A DNA stretch of 64,000 nt, taken from NCBI GenBank assembly GCA_034670405.1, contig JAXDDX010000024.1, positions 3,116,501-3,180,500 on the forward strand, read 5' to 3'. Below, piece after piece: positions 63,001-64,000 of the stretch. Each line of letters opens with the position of its first letter. Positions within the stretch are counted from its first letter, which is position 1. Position numbers and translations under genes: made by a program. This DNA is from Hoplostethus atlanticus. Its lineage: Eukaryota; Chordata; Actinopteri; Trachichthyiformes; Trachichthyidae. The notes under the pieces are model-generated. The model was not told the origin of the DNA, did not search any database, and saw only the letters and a program-made list of their open reading frames with translations.

Positions 63001-63094
63001 TGGACAGAATAACGCAAAGCCTCCCACCGTGAACGCTGGAGCAAACACTGGTCTGAGGACGCCCAACAGACCCAAGGCTACAACAACAACATGA
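48466..63094 (+). CDS. filip1l: Filamin A-interacting protein 1-like
   Basis: Long coiled-coil cytoskeletal protein related to the filamin-binding FILIP1. The human protein is linked to cell migration and Wnt/beta-catenin regulation. Coding exons: 48466-48687, 48897-49067, 49559-49737, 56118-58875, 62906-63094, about 1,172 residues (human about 1,135). The basic N-terminus is followed by DLSRDDFLFLLSMLEGELQ at 56-74, the start of the cortactin-binding-protein-2-like N-terminal domain. Heptad-rich coiled coil, dense in E, L, K, R and Q, runs from about 75 to 790. A Ser/Thr/Pro-rich tail follows with conserved HTPGQPLHIKVTPDHG near 885 and EDNKIHIHLGSPY near 1036. The last exon carries GPTRIPKPKG, resembling the FILIP1 C-terminus. 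All phases join; exon 3 ends with an unusual donor (GTCGGT), but CGAGAG joined to ACTCAAG restores the conserved ERLK sequence. Reading through the exon 4 donor instead gives ITVSGLYD and a stop at 58896. The 6.4 kb intron 3 shows only noncoding DNA. Confidence 0.94.
48776..48811. repeat. (CA)n microsatellite in filip1l intron 1
   Basis: About 18 CA units, 85 bases upstream of exon 2 at 48897. Confidence 0.95.
52631..52650. repeat. Poly(A) homopolymer run
   Basis: Twenty consecutive A bases in filip1l intron 3, with GAAAAA after it. It could be a retroposed tail, but I see no flanking element body I recognise. Confidence 0.9.
54022..54068. repeat. (CA)n microsatellite
   Basis: About 23 perfect CA units in filip1l intron 3. 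Confidence 0.95.
54149..54239. repeat. Interrupted (CA)n microsatellite
   Basis: CA units interrupted by TA, CG and AA steps, only 80 bases from the perfect array to its left. The two look like an old and a young array side by side. Confidence 0.93.
55757..55815. repeat. Interrupted (CA)n microsatellite
   Basis: Short CA runs separated by TCTACA and GTAGACAGAGACAA, about 300 bases before filip1l exon 4. Confidence 0.85.
58876..58896 (+). CDS. filip1l: Alternative read-through C-terminus of filip1l
   Basis: If the GTAAGT donor at 58876 is not used, translation continues in frame for VSGLYD and stops at 58894-58896. The resulting ending ITVSGLYD resembles the ITVSNIYN ending I recall for the human long isoform. 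An AATAAA lies 120 bases further on. This would give a protein of about 1,116 residues. Confidence 0.6.
   Translation, partial: VSGLYD
59017..59022 (+). terminator. Intronic poly(A) signal AATAAA after the filip1l read-through stop
   Basis: A canonical hexamer 121 bases after the read-through stop. A variant ATTAAA follows at 59227-59232. Either could end a transcript that retains the start of intron 4. Confidence 0.5.
59297..59554. mobile_element. Degenerate hAT-like miniature element (candidate)
   Basis: The left end reads TAGAGGTGCACTGATAC. The right end read on the opposite strand reads TAGAGGTGAACTAATAG, so the two match at 14 of 17 positions as an inverted repeat. The start resembles the ends of hAT-family elements common in fish. 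The interior is AT-rich with no coding potential. No clean 8-base target duplication is visible (GGTTTG occurs near both ends, not adjacent), so the copy is old or the call is wrong. Confidence 0.5.
61405..61455 (+). repeat. Teleost interspersed-repeat motif (short fragment)
   Basis: The segment TTTAGCAGACGCTTTTATCC followed by AAAGAGACTTACAA is a widely dispersed motif that I recognise from many fish genomes. It is followed by a direct duplication of GGGACTTAAT at about 61475-61495. I cannot assign the repeat class without a library. Confidence 0.6.
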
Positions 63095-63453
63095 AAGGCA
63101 CAGCCAGAGGTTACAGAATGTGCATTTTCATATACAAATGTAGGGATAATATAATCTCGATTCTGATGTTTATTCCGATGCAACCGAAGAGCTGACCAAA
63201 CACAGAGCAATGATCATTACTGTTGAAGTCAGAATACAAATAACTCAGTGGACGCGAAAAAGGGAATGACTGGTAAAACATGTATACATGTTCACAACAA
63301 CAAGTCCTATTCTCTCTTATAGGGAAGTCACGGGGAACCCCATTAAAAAAACTCTACTAATTTAATGCTGCCTCACTTATCGGTAAACACCTCGTAGAGA
63401 TTTAGGTTTTACGACTCGATGGTGGCCACCGGTAAATCACCACTTTTCGGAAA

Positions 63454-63486
63454 AATAAAATAAAATAAAGAAATAAAGAAATAAAA
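63454..63486 (+). terminator. Cluster of AATAAA signals after filip1l
   Basis: Overlapping AATAAA hexamers in an A-rich run about 360 bases past the filip1l stop codon. They are plausible 3' end signals for the transcript using the last exon at 62906-63094, though the run is low-complexity. Confidence 0.5.
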
Positions 63487-64000
63487 TCAACTCTGAGAAT
63501 TAGTTCACACTGCTCGGTACCACCCTCCACTATGCATTTTGCTAACTTATGGGAATAAGAGATGGACACTTAAATGTTATTGATAATGTTGCTTGATGTA
63601 TTGGATATATGCCGAGAGGTCTCCTAATCATTTATTTAAGGTTTAATGTCGAGTTCTACCAGACTGCTTTGTTGCCGATAAGCAAGGCAACATTACATTT
63701 CCAGATGTGTACGTGACAGGACTGTACTTAACGGAGCTAACTGTGTGTATGTGTGTGAGCCACTATACCTACCCAAGCGAAATAAATATGTTTGAAACCA
63801 GAGTGAAAATGAACGTGACCTTACTCTACGGAGCAACGGAGCACACTGGCTGCCTGAGTTTCAACCCCCTGCTGCCCGACAGTCAAATCATTACTTCTTA
63901 GCAGTAACGTTACAGGTCTGCCCTCTATTGGTATGCACAACGCACGGAGTCAGGCAGGGGGTAGCCGCAGGCAGGGTCCTGTGCAAATCAACTAAGAGAA
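63487..64000. other. Window end, no gene recognised
   Basis: I see nothing I can support here. I specifically looked on the - strand for a cmss1 first exon (a GATGARTGGTGG-type block encoding DEWW) and did not find it. Confidence 0.6.

Overview
This is ray-finned fish (teleost-type) genomic DNA. The genes have many small exons with GT-AG introns, coding density is low, and the window is full of (CA)n, (GA)n and (CT)n microsatellites. It also holds short degenerate DNA-transposon copies and a repeat motif typical of teleosts. I cannot name the species. There is no bacterial, viral or CRISPR content.

Layout. Positions 1-19,900 hold no gene I can support, only microsatellites and unique-looking noncoding DNA. 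Positions 20,163-30,335 (+) hold dcbld2, a single-pass receptor-like protein (signal peptide, CUB, LCCL, discoidin, transmembrane helix, YxxP-rich tail) in 15 coding exons, with a CpG-enriched start region and its poly(A) signal near 32,064. Positions 32,604-34,964 (-) hold tmem30c, a complete seven-exon CDC50-family flippase subunit, tail to tail with dcbld2. Positions 35,764-37,802 (-) hold the last nine coding exons of cmss1, a small-subunit ribosome-biogenesis factor. Positions 48,466-63,094 (+) hold filip1l, a long coiled-coil protein in five coding exons. cmss1's usual first coding exon was not found. In human, FILIP1L lies antisense inside the long first intron of CMSS1, so the missing exon probably lies just beyond 64,000.

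DCBLD2, TMEM30C, CMSS1 and FILIP1L all lie in human 3q12, so this is a conserved syntenic block. The gene products have unrelated jobs (cell-surface signalling, lipid flipping, ribosome assembly, cytoskeleton/filamin biology). Their grouping looks ancestral rather than functional.

The most notable observations are two coding frame breaks. dcbld2 exon 8 carries one extra base and cmss1 exon 5 lacks two bases, while tmem30c and filip1l are fully open. Assembly error, polymorphism and real gene decay cannot be told apart from the sequence alone. filip1l also has two plausible C-termini: splicing to a last exon at 62,906, or read-through of a splice donor into a six-codon tail followed by an intronic poly(A) signal. 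A short inverted-repeat transposon sits in dcbld2 intron 7. I found no convincing previously undescribed biological system.
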